A DNA stretch of 34,789 bases, taken from the NCBI GenBank assembly GCA_958352855.1, contig CATWQE010000024.1:1-34789 (forward strand), read 5' to 3'. The DNA comes from an uncultured Bacillota bacterium. Its GTDB lineage: Bacteria > Bacillota > Clostridia > Lachnospirales > Lachnospiraceae. A program made the position numbers and the translations under genes. The notes beneath the pieces are model-generated. The model was not told where the DNA came from. It searched no databases and worked only from the letters and a program-made list of their open reading frames with translations. Below are positions 1-8,285 of this stretch, in pieces (position 1 is the stretch's first letter; each line of letters begins with the position of its first letter).

Positions 1-55
1 CGGCGACACAGGGAAGGGAATTGAAGAAGCAGGTTGATGTGCTAAACTCCGCTTT
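1..55 (+). repeat. Left arm of inverted repeat flanking the tail-fibre cassettes
   Basis: Positions 1-55 are an exact reverse complement of 750-804. Identity ends at 56/749. On the outer side the arm is cut by the window edge, so it may be longer. The repeat codes for the same residues in both fibre versions, so crossover anywhere in it keeps the reading frame. This is the arrangement expected of an invertible segment. Confidence 0.9.
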
Positions 56-377
56 AATACTTGAAAAACAATCCTTATTTTTAAATTATTTTGGACAAAG
101 TGCTTTAGTTTGTAAAGAAGCAGGTGTAAAGCAACTAATTTACTGGAATGAATTTGCAACTCCATTATCTTCTGGAACAAAATATCTCCTTGCTACCCTG
201 CCTAACGATTATAAACCTGTTTCTGAATTACAAAAAAATATTACAATTATTGCAGATAGTAGCAACGAAGAGTTTCCTGCGTTTGTAACAATCGAAAATA
301 CAGGAAAAATATATCTGACACCAGTTGGAAAAGATACTAAAAAATGTTCTTGCTTCTTTAGTTTTGTATGGATTTAA
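1..377 (+). CDS. Silent alternative C-terminal cassette of the tail fibre (inverted, headless, cut by window edge)
   Basis: The frame is open from the window edge (codons from position 3) to a TAA at 375-377. It begins with the same residues (ATQGRELKKQVDVLNSAL) found near residue 190 of the tail fibre at 434-1351, then diverges. The roughly 106-residue variable part has the same length as the expressed one. It also shares an LPxxYxP motif and a following beta-rich stretch ending TGKIYL versus TGIFKIYS, so the two are diverged homologues of one receptor-binding module. It has no promoter, RBS or start codon of its own; the TTG at 21 lies inside the shared segment. I infer that it is expressed only after inversion places it behind the fibre's N-terminal part. 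A degraded fibre duplication is the alternative, but the frame is intact. Confidence 0.8.
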   Translation, partial: ATQGRELKKQVDVLNSALILEKQSLFLNYFGQSALVCKEAGVKQLIYWNEFATPLSSGTKYLLATLPNDYKPVSELQKNITIIADSSNEEFPAFVTIENTGKIYLTPVGKDTKKCSCFFSFVWI

Positions 378-382
378 CTCCA

Positions 383-414
383 CTTTAGAAATTTTAAACA
401 ATTTATTTCTAAAG
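383..414. terminator. AT-rich hairpin between convergent fibre cassettes
   Basis: CTTTAGAAAT at 383-392 and its perfect reverse complement at 405-414 form a 10-bp stem with a 12-nt loop. It sits between the two convergent stop codons (375-377 and 434-436). Being symmetric, it would serve whichever cassette is in use. No strong U tract is present, so terminator function is only probable. Confidence 0.45.
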
Positions 415-433
415 AGGGGTTATAAACAATTTG

Positions 434-1351
434 TTAATTTGGATATGTCACACTATATCTCCACCATGCGGTTTCTTTTGTTGAGTATATTTTAAAAATA
501 CCTGTGTCAGCATAAATTACTCCAAACATAGAAATCTCATTATTAGCACTTATCATTGGAAAAAATATATTGATAGTTGGTCTATATTTTTTAGGTAACG
601 TTGTAAAATCAAAATATGTATGAGCTGGAATTTTAAGTTCACTATCAGATTGTCCTTGTAAGTTAACATATCCATTTTTTAATTTTGCGTAGCAAAAACC
701 GACTTGTGTTTTATCATCTACATAAATTGGCTGATATGTTTCATTTACCAAAGCGGAGTTTAGCACATCAACCTGCTTCTTCAATTCCCTTCCCTGTGTC
801 GCCGCAAGTGCCAGCTCCGGATTGGTTCCGGCCAGGTTGTTCACCGGTGCCGCAAAAGCGTGTGGTTTAAATTCCTTCACCTGCACCAGAGCGTCCACCC
901 CTTCAATCGCTGTCCCATTCAGGCGTACCCTGCAGAATGGTTTCTGTGATACTGTTACCCCGGTGCGGATATCCATATCCTGTACGGACGGGTCTTTTGC
1001 CCCACTTGCCGCCGGGGTACCGCTGATAACCTTAAACTGTACGCTTTCTACGCCGCTTTCTTCTTTTCTCTTATATTCCAGGACTACAATGTCCCTGCGC
1101 TGCATGCCCTGGGTGCCGGACTGGATTGCAATGTTTTCACTTTCCCCATATGCAATATAGACCTGTCTGCCATCCAAAACTGCCACCCCGTCTTTTACCG
1201 TAATCTGGTTTGCAGTCTGGATGGCGGTCTCCATCCGGTTCCCCACCGGAAGGATTGCCGCTTCCCCAAAAATCCCCCGGTTAAAATCCGCCCACTGCTC
1301 TGCGGTCACATGGTCCTTTCCCTGGTATCCTGTTACTAATTCTATTGCCAT
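434..1351 (-). CDS. Tail fibre / receptor-binding protein, currently expressed version
   Basis: 305 aa. It is the last tail gene in the transcription order TMP, Dit, Gp37-like, fibre, where Firmicutes siphophages place the baseplate receptor-binding protein. Residues 1 to about 190 are the constant part, starting MAIELVTGYQGKDHVTAEQWADF, with mixed beta segments typical of baseplate-attached fibres. A short helix (RELKKQVDVLNSAL) follows and could trimerise the stem. The last ~104 residues are a variable beta-rich head. The start overlaps the upstream stop (TAATG). The 55-bp inverted repeat lies exactly at the stem/head junction, and an alternative head is encoded in reverse at 1-377. Host-receptor binding is inferred from position and architecture; no enzymatic motif is visible. 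Confidence 0.8.
   Translation of the reverse strand: MAIELVTGYQGKDHVTAEQWADFNRGIFGEAAILPVGNRMETAIQTANQITVKDGVAVLDGRQVYIAYGESENIAIQSGTQGMQRRDIVVLEYKRKEESGVESVQFKVISGTPAASGAKDPSVQDMDIRTGVTVSQKPFCRVRLNGTAIEGVDALVQVKEFKPHAFAAPVNNLAGTNPELALAATQGRELKKQVDVLNSALVNETYQPIYVDDKTQVGFCYAKLKNGYVNLQGQSDSELKIPAHTYFDFTTLPKKYRPTINIFFPMISANNEISMFGVIYADTGIFKIYSTKETAWWRYSVTYPN
750..804 (-). repeat. Right arm of inverted repeat, inside the expressed tail-fibre gene
   Basis: This is the exact 55-bp inverted copy of 1-55, lying within the tail-fibre gene at the junction between its constant N-terminal part and its variable C-terminal part. Inversion between the arms would swap the segment at about 56-749 and exchange the fibre tips. 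Confidence 0.9.
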
Positions 1352-2328
1352 TATTCTTCTCCTTCCACTTTGTATTCAACGGTTGCTGTCCCGGATTCCA
1401 TCCTCACGATTTTCTGCACAACTGGCTTCTGCAGATATAAACCTGTTTCATAATCCCGGCCGGCAATAATATCTCCAACCTGGAGTTCCATATCCTGTAT
1501 AGACATCCTCATGGTTTTTGTGTCCATCAGCTCTTTTAAACGGTCCGTCCCGCTTTTTATGAGCTCATCCAGGCTTTCTGCATTGGAAAAATCGTAGACT
1601 GCTGTTTTTTCTTCCAGTCCGGTATAATACCTGGTCTGCGATATGCTGCCATCCAGTTGTGCATACAGATGCACTACCTGCCGGTCTTTCAGTTCCCCTT
1701 TCCCAAGGCAAACCAGGTGGTTGATGCCCCGCCTGGATTCTTTTAAATTGATAGCAATCTTGCTGTCCTGGGAGTATTCAATCTCTTCTGACAGGTTTTT
1801 GATTGGCACTGCCGAAAGAATCACAGAAAACGGTTCGTTTGAACCGCCTTGTTTGACCTCTATGTGAATCCTGGCATCTTTTTGTTTCAGCATCTTTGTG
1901 AAGCCGCTCAAGGCATCCGTATACCGTTCAAACCGGTATGTGCCTACCTCTATGCCGCTTGCTGTTTCCGGGACGGTAAACAGGCCATGGAATGCGTTAT
2001 CCAGCACCTGCCTCATGACATCATGGGCATCCCCTTCCACAATCATATAATCCTGTCTGGACGGAGGCTCTATGATAAATTCCTGCAGAAATCTCCGGAA
2101 GGCATTTCCCCTCCAGGTTTCATCTGCTTCATTGGTCCATAAATCTTTTTCTTCTATTAAGGCACCATATTCTGTGCCTGGACAGACTAAATACATCCCA
2201 AAGTCCAGAAGACCTTTTTCACAGGTAATTTCTACATCATTGGTATCACCAATATCAAAATCAAAAACTGCTGTATCTGGGAATCTACCCACTTCCATCC
2301 TTGATGCATCGCAGATTATAAACTCCAT
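1351..2328 (-). CDS. Siphovirus ReqiPepy6 Gp37-like tail protein
   Basis: 325 aa. It resembles the Gp37-like minor tail proteins that follow Dit in many Firmicutes phages and form part of the baseplate hub or tail tip. Recognisable features are an N-terminal beta-rich region starting with a short hydrophobic strand and a DAHDVMRQVLDNAF helix near residues 100-115. A conserved C-terminal stretch (MRMSIQDMELQVGDIIAGRDYETG) precedes the end. It overlaps the Dit gene by 13 bp and touches the fibre gene (TAATG), so the three are probably translationally coupled. Family assignment comes from remembered sequence pattern and synteny. Confidence 0.75.
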   Translation of the reverse strand: MEFIICDASRMEVGRFPDTAVFDFDIGDTNDVEITCEKGLLDFGMYLVCPGTEYGALIEEKDLWTNEADETWRGNAFRRFLQEFIIEPPSRQDYMIVEGDAHDVMRQVLDNAFHGLFTVPETASGIEVGTYRFERYTDALSGFTKMLKQKDARIHIEVKQGGSNEPFSVILSAVPIKNLSEEIEYSQDSKIAINLKESRRGINHLVCLGKGELKDRQVVHLYAQLDGSISQTRYYTGLEEKTAVYDFSNAESLDELIKSGTDRLKELMDTKTMRMSIQDMELQVGDIIAGRDYETGLYLQKPVVQKIVRMESGTATVEYKVEGEE

Positions 2329-3254
2329 TTTGGTTCACTCCTTTCATCATACAGCAAAATATCAAAGCCAAACCCACCAGACCAGTGCACTGTCTGCACA
2401 CCTGGAGGTATTTTTTGAAATACGGAATGTTCTTTTCCTCTGGAATTGTACAGATTCGTTTCTTCTCCAAGGCGGCCAATTTTCTTTACCGTTCCGGCTG
2501 CGCTGTCAATAATGATTCTCTCCCCATCATATACAGTCGCATATACAATATATGGGTGTCCTGCAATCTGGATATTGGGATTCTCTGTAAATCCGTAAAT
2601 AGTCATAACAAAGTTACTATCTGAAAAAGCATCATTTCTAATAGTTTTTCTTCCATATGTACCAACGAAGTCAAATGGAAATCCCAACAATGGATATGTA
2701 ACCTTCAAACTAGATGGCTTTAAAAAATCAAATGGAAAATCCCTTACCACTGCCTTATTCTCTACGGGTTTTCCCTGTATGATTGTTCCAGAAATATCCT
2801 GTTCATTCTCTCCTGGTTCATTTGGGACAATAATCTGTGGAAGAAATTGAAAATGTGTTGTTTTTACCCATGTATTAGAATCTGTCGCAAATGTTAATTC
2901 CAGTTCCAAGTATTTCTGGTTAATCAGATATCTTGCTTTTTTACAGCCAACAATATATCCCTGCATCTGATAATCATTAATGATGATATTTCCAGGTGTT
3001 TTATTTAATATATCTTTTTCTGTAATAGAAAATATTCTATTTTTCACTTCCACCCCTTTTTCTTCTGAATCACATAAAATAACTAGAGGGATCGTTTTTT
3101 CGGTCATCCCTCTAAAAAACTTGCTTATTTTATCTGATACGGTATTATATTCCCATTTATAATCCCTCAATGTGTTATAATTTGCATAAATGCCATCTTG
3201 GGTAGATTCAAAATATTCCCCTTTATGGTTTTGGTATTTTATTTTTTCAAGCAT
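2316..3254 (-). CDS. Distal tail (Dit) protein, phage tail family
   Basis: 312 aa. It follows the tape measure gene with an 8-bp overlap, the invariant Dit position. Dit proteins form the hexameric ring joining the tail tube to the baseplate. The N-terminal half has the typical pattern of this family: a short N-terminal strand, then about residues 30-110 with the KISKFFRGMTEKTIPLVI segment. The C-terminal half is beta-rich and could be the galectin-like domain that carries the receptor-binding complex. No odd features are seen. Confidence 0.75.
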   Translation of the reverse strand: MLEKIKYQNHKGEYFESTQDGIYANYNTLRDYKWEYNTVSDKISKFFRGMTEKTIPLVILCDSEEKGVEVKNRIFSITEKDILNKTPGNIIINDYQMQGYIVGCKKARYLINQKYLELELTFATDSNTWVKTTHFQFLPQIIVPNEPGENEQDISGTIIQGKPVENKAVVRDFPFDFLKPSSLKVTYPLLGFPFDFVGTYGRKTIRNDAFSDSNFVMTIYGFTENPNIQIAGHPYIVYATVYDGERIIIDSAAGTVKKIGRLGEETNLYNSRGKEHSVFQKIPPGVQTVHWSGGFGFDILLYDERSEPKWSL

Positions 3255-5745
3255 ATGTTCTCACCAACCTTGCCAATTCTCTACCTTCCCATTTTAGTTT
3301 GATATCTTTTGTGAGCACTTCTGTTAATACGGTATGCAATCCTCCATTCGATAACCAAGACAATAACGTTTCCAAGAGTTCTATCAATTTCTCCGTATTG
3401 CCGCCCTGTTCAGTAGCAACCGCTTCACGAATCATGGTTTTCAGCGTATCTGCACCAGCAACCACTTCCGTTCCTGCTTCTCCAGCTCCTAAGAATTTTC
3501 CCGCTGCTGGATTATATCCGAAAATGGTCGGTGAATCCAGCACCATTGGGTTATCCATGGCTTTTTTGTACCACTCAATTCCAAAGTGCGGCACTGAAGG
3601 TGGATCAAGACTAAATTTTCCGCTTATGGAGATGTGCGGAAGCTTCAGCTTCGGTAAAGACCAGCTAAAATTGAAGAAGCTCTTCATTTTATCAATTGCT
3701 GACTTTACAGCGTCTTTCGCTGCGTTTATTGGTTTTTCTATAGCAGACTTTATCCCATTCCACACAGAAGAAGCTACGCTTTTTATTCCATTAAATGTAT
3801 TAGAGGTTAGATTCTTAATCCCATTCCAAACGGATGACACAATGCTTCGTATTCCATTTAACACGCCATCAATCGTGGACTTAATGGCATTCCATGCCCC
3901 ACTTACGTCTCCACGCATAAGTGACAAAACAGCCGATACGATTCCTTTTATTGTATTCCAGGCTGTTTGTATAACTGTTTTGATAACGTTCAAAACCGTA
4001 TCAATAATAACTTTGACATTGTTAAATCCAGTGTTAATAACTGTTTTAATGACATTAATGGCAGTCTCTATGATAGACTTATAATAATTCCAATACATCT
4101 GAACAATACTTTTAATTGCATTCCATATGTTTGAAAAAATCGTTCTAATCGTATCAAGGACAGAAGATATAATATCCTTTATTCCATTCCATATATTTGT
4201 AATCGTAGCTTTTATGCTTTCCATTACTGAGGCCAGGAATGATTTTATGTTCTCCCATATTTCCGACAATTTCTGCCCAAGTTCTAAACACTTTTCTTTT
4301 ACCACGTCCCAATTCCGGTAAAGCAAAACACCTGCCGCCACTAAAGCAGTTATGATAGCAATAACAATTGTAATTGGACTCGTTAAAAACGCAACCGCCG
4401 CACCAAATGCTGTAGTAGCCCCTGTTGCAATTGTAGTTACTGCTGTATGGGCAGTTTCTGCTGCAATCAGCCCATATATTTGTACCGTTTCTGCTATATC
4501 AAGAACTTTCTTGGCTATTTTTGCACCATTATATGCCAGTACTGCAGTAGTTAATCCTCCCATAGCTATGCCTATTGTAGTTAGAATTCCAACATTCTGT
4601 TGTCCCCAAGTGTACATATTTTGAAACCCTTGAGCAATTCCTTCCACTCCATCTAAAAGTCCTGTTACTATACCTGCTACAGCATCTATCGCATCTTTCA
4701 CAAGATTGGTAACATCCGCAGCTGCTTCCCCAGAACCAATATAATCTCCCAGCGCATCTACAAATGGCTGCACCATCTCTTTCCCTTTATTAAATGCATC
4801 TCCCATTCGTTCAATCACTGGTGCAAAAGTATCTCTTGCATAATCTCCCAGTTCAACCGCCTTATCTCTGACTGCAAGAACTTTTTCGCCAAATATCTGT
4901 ATATATGGCTGTGCCTGTTCAAACTTCTTACTCGCTATATCAACAATTCCCGACAGTTTGTCCATAGCTGGAATTACAAGATTTTGCAAAACCGGCTCTC
5001 CGATTTGCGCTTTGAACTGTCTCCATTTTTCCGTCAAATTGGCCTGTACATTCGCATATTGGTCAGCCTCTTTTGCCGCCTGGCCTGTTGCACCGGACAT
5101 TTTGTACATATCTTCCGCATATTGCAGTCTGGTAGCTTGCTTCCTGGCTTCATCAAGATTTGCCCATTCTTTTGTCTCGCTTACAATACCCTGTTTTACC
5201 GCATAGCTTGCAAGCTGGGTATCATTCGCAAAAAGGCCAATGGCCTCTCCACCTTCGTAGGAACCATTAATAAAAGAGTTTAATCCTCCCATGGATTCTT
5301 CCAGAGATTTATCCCAAAAGGCTGCTGCATCACCAGCAAGCATTAATCCCCTTTGCGCCAGGCTGGTAGAGTCATCTATTCCATATCCAAGGCCTTTAAA
5401 TTTCGCGGTCATAGATGTCATGTATGGTGTTAATCTGCTATCCAACATTCCTGTAGCATCTGCCACAGCCTTTAATTTTTCTTGCGCCTGTTTGGAATAA
5501 TCACCCATAATCTGTGCAAAAGCAGACTGTTCCGCAGATACTTCCGCAGAGCAGTTTACAATTTCAGTACCAAATTCTCTTATTTTATCTACAGCAAGAT
5601 AAGTAACAACTGCACTTCCTATTTTTTTAAACGCGCTTTGCATCACAGATGATGCAGAACCGGCTCTATCTGCGGTATCGTCAATAGAGTTGTTTGCCTC
5701 CGTATTATTTACTGCGATTGTTCCGAAAATTTTAAAAAGATTCAT
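3247..5745 (-). CDS. Tail tape measure protein
   Basis: 832 aa. The longest structural gene, placed after the frameshifted chaperones (ATGA overlap at 5742-5745). The N-terminal ~340 residues are helical and contain the tape-measure core domain. Residues around 385-475 hold hydrophobic segments of the kind that insert in the host membrane at DNA ejection. Residues ~490-690 contain many imperfect repeats of the WNxIKsiIxxvxxxI type, giving an amphipathic helical rod. At roughly 0.15 nm per residue the tail would be about 125 nm long; this uses the known tape-measure rule and is inference. The C terminus (GFNPAAGKFLGAGEAGTEVV-like) is typical of Firmicutes tape measures. Several long plus-strand frames here are shadows. 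Confidence 0.93.
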   Translation of the reverse strand: MNLFKIFGTIAVNNTEANNSIDDTADRAGSASSVMQSAFKKIGSAVVTYLAVDKIREFGTEIVNCSAEVSAEQSAFAQIMGDYSKQAQEKLKAVADATGMLDSRLTPYMTSMTAKFKGLGYGIDDSTSLAQRGLMLAGDAAAFWDKSLEESMGGLNSFINGSYEGGEAIGLFANDTQLASYAVKQGIVSETKEWANLDEARKQATRLQYAEDMYKMSGATGQAAKEADQYANVQANLTEKWRQFKAQIGEPVLQNLVIPAMDKLSGIVDIASKKFEQAQPYIQIFGEKVLAVRDKAVELGDYARDTFAPVIERMGDAFNKGKEMVQPFVDALGDYIGSGEAAADVTNLVKDAIDAVAGIVTGLLDGVEGIAQGFQNMYTWGQQNVGILTTIGIAMGGLTTAVLAYNGAKIAKKVLDIAETVQIYGLIAAETAHTAVTTIATGATTAFGAAVAFLTSPITIVIAIITALVAAGVLLYRNWDVVKEKCLELGQKLSEIWENIKSFLASVMESIKATITNIWNGIKDIISSVLDTIRTIFSNIWNAIKSIVQMYWNYYKSIIETAINVIKTVINTGFNNVKVIIDTVLNVIKTVIQTAWNTIKGIVSAVLSLMRGDVSGAWNAIKSTIDGVLNGIRSIVSSVWNGIKNLTSNTFNGIKSVASSVWNGIKSAIEKPINAAKDAVKSAIDKMKSFFNFSWSLPKLKLPHISISGKFSLDPPSVPHFGIEWYKKAMDNPMVLDSPTIFGYNPAAGKFLGAGEAGTEVVAGADTLKTMIREAVATEQGGNTEKLIELLETLLSWLSNGGLHTVLTEVLTKDIKLKWEGRELARLVRTYA

Positions 5746-6508
5746 TCTGCATCACCTCCCGCTTGTAGTAGTTTTAAAGTATTTCCAGCTACATTGATTG
5801 CATTTCGTATTTCTTCCTCTTCCATTCCCTTGGAAGTATTCATTCTCTTTTGCTCAGCTTTTCCCTCTTCCAAAAAGTCTCCATATGTTTTGTCAAACAC
5901 CTTATGCAGCCACAATTCCCATGTTCTTTCTTCGTTTTTTGCTTTTTTCTCTTTCAATTCTTCATCCAGAAGGAAATATATAAAATCGGATAGTTTCCCA
6001 GACTTTATGTAATGATCAATTAATTTCTCTCCGCCTCTGTATCTTCTGTATAGGATGTCCCAGAATCTGAATTCATCAAATTCATTAACCTGGACACATG
6101 AGAGAAAAAATCCTTTGCTTCCTCACTTGTAGCAATTTCATAAATAACATCCAGGAATGCGCTTGGCGGAAGATTTTTAAATTCGTCCACTGATAGTTCA
6201 CACATAGAAGCTAAGAAACCATACAACTCTTTTTCGCATTTCGGAATATTGGTCAAAAGAACGTCTGCTGCATCCATTACCACCTCGAATCCAATTTTTT
6301 CAATCGCATGTTCTCCGTTCTCTTCTTTCTGTGGCTGATTTTCTGTGCAGTCTTCTTGTTCTTCTGCCTTTTTATTTGCAGTGTTCTTAATCGCATTTTT
6401 AATGTTCTCAGAAGAGAAACACTTTTTAAAATCTGAAACTCCAATTTTCCCTACAATCCTCACTGCGGGCATTAAATCTCCAACTCCTAATCTTCTTTTT
6501 ACATACAT
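5742..6508 (-). CDS. Tail assembly chaperone gpGT (fusion made by -1 frameshift)
   Basis: The upstream frame (6020-6508) and the downstream frame that ends at 5742 are joined by a slippery heptamer T TTT TTC at 6104-6110. Slipping -1 there gives a frame that stays open to 5745 and continues as LSCVQVNEFDEFRFWDILY and then YRGGEKLIDHYI, a recognisable gpT-type sequence. Predicted fusion: about 135 residues of gpG plus 120 of gpT, 255 aa. The ATG at 5957, which could be taken as the start of a 71-aa gene, is therefore internal. gpGT and gpG act together in lambda-like tail assembly by binding the tape measure and recruiting tube subunits. It overlaps the tape measure start (ATGA). Confidence 0.9.
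6020..6508 (-). CDS. Tail assembly chaperone gpG (unshifted product)
   Basis: 162 aa, the zero-frame product between the major tail protein and the tape measure. Central residues ~40-70 are a charged, probably disordered linker rich in Lys, Glu and Gln. The C-terminal part (residues ~85-135) is helical and ends in the slippery site at codons 134-135. Twenty-seven further residues follow to a TAA when no shift occurs. The start is only a few bases from the stop of the major tail gene. Function follows from synteny and from the frameshift, which is diagnostic for this pair. Confidence 0.85.
   Translation of the reverse strand: MYVKRRLGVGDLMPAVRIVGKIGVSDFKKCFSSENIKNAIKNTANKKAEEQEDCTENQPQKEENGEHAIEKIGFEVVMDAADVLLTNIPKCEKELYGFLASMCELSVDEFKNLPPSAFLDVIYEIATSEEAKDFFSHVSRLMNLMNSDSGTSYTEDTEAERN
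6104..6110 (-). promoter_or_regulatory. Programmed -1 ribosomal frameshift site (T TTT TTC)
   Basis: On the minus strand the zero-frame codons read GAT TTT TTC, so the heptamer TTTTTTC fits X XXY YYZ exactly. The -1 frame after it has no stop until 5742 and encodes the conserved gpT part. No other canonical slippery heptamer was seen between it and the zero-frame stop at 6020. Confidence 0.85.
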
Positions 6509-7174
6509 TTATTTTTCCTCCTGTTCCGCTGCTTCTTTAATACTTGTTTTTTTCATAGCTGCAACTTTTTCGTCATAAATCCAAATAGCATAAGGCAATG
6601 TTTCCAGGTTATCCCCCTGCGTGATTGCGTCTGTATCTGCGCAGCACTCAAAAGTTCCTGCAAAAACGGCCTGCTCTTTATTTTTTGCCTCTGTACTAAG
6701 ACCAGATGTGCAAAGAGCATTTTTAAATACCACAATGATTGGGTTTCCAGCCAAAGTCTGTCCAACAAATCCCAGTCCTTCATAATAATCTCCGTCCACC
6801 AATCTTGCTTTTGATGTGATTTTATGATATTTATTTTCTATATCAGGCGTATCCACACCTACAACCATCTTAGCAATCATATCTGGCACAATTTCTGCCA
6901 TATTGGTTTCCATTTTTGCTGTTTCTCCCACTTTTTGTGTCATACCTTTTGTTTTTACCAGAACACCATCTATTTCCAGGTCTAAAAACTCCGGTACAAT
7001 TTCAATTTTTCCTCCTCCGTTGGTTGCCCCAATAATACCGGCTGTCACTTCTTCTGCTGTTGGTAATTTATCAATACTCAACCCTTGTGCGTATACTCCC
7101 GCTCCAAGCATAACTCGGTCTGGAGTTTCTGCAGTTACACCAGCGCTAGGCATCTTATTATTTGTCATAATCAT
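6509..7174 (-). CDS. Major tail (tube) protein
   Basis: 221 aa. It lies directly upstream of the tail chaperone pair and downstream of the tail terminator, the fixed position of the tube subunit. Residues ~10-35 have the VMLGAGVYAQGL pattern common in the N terminus of Firmicutes tube proteins. Residues ~115-175 (KARLVDGDYYEGLGFVGQT and the later FAGTFECCAD) are beta strands matching the tube fold. The last ~20 residues are charged. The gene overlaps the preceding one by 17 bp. Hundreds of copies polymerise around the tape measure. Confidence 0.8.
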   Translation of the reverse strand: MIMTNNKMPSAGVTAETPDRVMLGAGVYAQGLSIDKLPTAEEVTAGIIGATNGGGKIEIVPEFLDLEIDGVLVKTKGMTQKVGETAKMETNMAEIVPDMIAKMVVGVDTPDIENKYHKITSKARLVDGDYYEGLGFVGQTLAGNPIIVVFKNALCTSGLSTEAKNKEQAVFAGTFECCADTDAITQGDNLETLPYAIWIYDEKVAAMKKTSIKEAAEQEEK

Positions 7175-7538
7175 TCACTCTCCATTCTTTTACATTTAAG
7201 TTAATTTGTATCCTCTTCATGTTTGGCTCATCTATCGGTACGCTATGACAACCATCATAGAAAAGAGCAATTCCAGAACCGTTTTCCAGAATCGCTCTCT
7301 TATTATTCAATGATTTAATTTTATTTTTTGCCCCTTCTAGTTCAAGCAGTGTTTGCCCTGTTCCTGTTAAAATAAACGTACATGGTTGCATCCCAACTTC
7401 GGATTCCGGGGAATCTTCATCTTTTTCCCCTACGAAATAAGGGAACGGGACGGGGTAGGTACTCCAAATGCCATATTCATAGTTAATCCCCAGTTCTGTA
7501 ATTATGGCGTTTATCCATGCTAATGCTTCCTCGCTCAT
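7158..7538 (-). CDS. Probable tail terminator / tail completion protein
   Basis: 126 aa. It sits between the HK97 gp10-like gene and the major tail gene, where the tail terminator (lambda gpU / SPP1 gp17-like) is normally encoded. The sequence mixes an N-terminal helix (ALAWINAIITELGINYEYG) with later strands, compatible with that fold, and has no catalytic motif. The call rests mainly on order; an uncharacterised minor capsid-like protein is the alternative. Confidence 0.6.
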   Translation of the reverse strand: MSEEALAWINAIITELGINYEYGIWSTYPVPFPYFVGEKDEDSPESEVGMQPCTFILTGTGQTLLELEGAKNKIKSLNNKRAILENGSGIALFYDGCHSVPIDEPNMKRIQINLNVKEWRVNDYDK

Positions 7539-7539
7539 A

Positions 7540-7947
7540 CTACAACTCCTTTAATTTTCTCTCTAGAGCAACCTTAGCTGATGCTCCGCACTTAGCAAAA
7601 GCCTTGTACAACATTCTCATTGGCTTCTTTCCTTTTGTGGTATGCCAATTTCCTTTTGCATCTTTGTATTTCCATGGTTTCTTCCTTCCATTTCCCTTTA
7701 AAGCGTATTGACCAGTTCCATATTCCTCCCAAATAGCATTTTGGTCATCGCTTCCCACGTATGCTTCCATCTTTCCAGATTCCACCCGGTATTCCCATGA
7801 CCCCTTAGTTTTTCCGGTATCCACCCTGGAATTTCTTTGTACATGGCTTTTAATTTCTCCGGCTGTTTCAATCAACCACAAAATACATATTTGCTTAATC
7901 TTCCCCTTCACCTGAATGCGGTTATCTTCAAATTTAACCTCCGGCAT
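7540..7947 (-). CDS. HK97 gp10-like neck / head-tail protein
   Basis: 135 aa from the ATG at 7947, which has AGGTGG six bases upstream; an in-frame GTG at 7956 is less likely. Family features are visible: a long N-terminal helix, the RVDTGKTKGSW motif near residue 45, the VGSDDQNAIWEEYGTG motif near residue 65, and a C-terminal amphipathic helix. HK97 gp10-like proteins act at the neck joining the portal side to the tail terminator. It overlaps the end of the head closure gene by 14 bp. Confidence 0.8.
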   Translation of the reverse strand: MPEVKFEDNRIQVKGKIKQICILWLIETAGEIKSHVQRNSRVDTGKTKGSWEYRVESGKMEAYVGSDDQNAIWEEYGTGQYALKGNGRKKPWKYKDAKGNWHTTKGKKPMRMLYKAFAKCGASAKVALERKLKEL

Positions 7948-8284
7948 TATTTCCACCTACCATCTTCAAATAAATTTCAAGCTGCTCATTCATTTCGTCT
8001 GGGTTATCAATCAGCATCACATCATAGATTCTATCTTTTATCAGCATCCTGATGTCCTGATTTGATAAAGCGTAAGCCCTTGAATTATAAGCGCAAAGAA
8101 ATATATGTGTAGATTCCTCTATCTTTGCATTATAACTGCTATATTTGCTATCCCCGGACTGCAATCCAAGCCATCCTTCTATTTGCACTGCATCAGACCA
8201 GATTCTTTCCGATTCTCCTATCCTGTTCTCCCTGGTCTCCTGCACTTGCAACATTCCAATGATATTTCCACCTATATCTGCCAT
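7934..8284 (-). CDS. Head closure (stopper) protein
   Basis: 116 aa. The pattern of an N-terminal strand, WLGLQSGDSKYSSYNAKIEEST, then RIYDVMLIDNPDEMNEQLEIYLK fits the SPP1 gp16 / phage head-tail joining family of small beta-barrel proteins. The ATG at 8284 lies one base after the TGA (8286-8288) that ends the in-frame extension of the upstream connector. This tight spacing is how phage neck genes are usually coupled. AAGCGAGG upstream could serve as RBS. Confidence 0.7.
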   Translation of the reverse strand: MADIGGNIIGMLQVQETRENRIGESERIWSDAVQIEGWLGLQSGDSKYSSYNAKIEESTHIFLCAYNSRAYALSNQDIRMLIKDRIYDVMLIDNPDEMNEQLEIYLKMVGGNNAGG

Positions 8285-8285
8285 G

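Noticed and set aside
1..804. Diversity-generating retroelement explanation for fibre variation
   Set aside because: The repeats are inverted and identical, with no adenine-biased template/variable pair and no reverse transcriptase in the window.
3299..4084. 261-codon plus-strand frame opposite the tape measure
   Set aside because: Antisense shadow produced by the regular codon composition of the tape-measure repeats; no RBS or promoter, and no domain pattern.
5742..5957. Independent 71-aa gene
   Set aside because: The ATG has no convincing RBS and the same frame is open upstream to the slippery site with conserved gpT sequence, so it is the end of gpGT.
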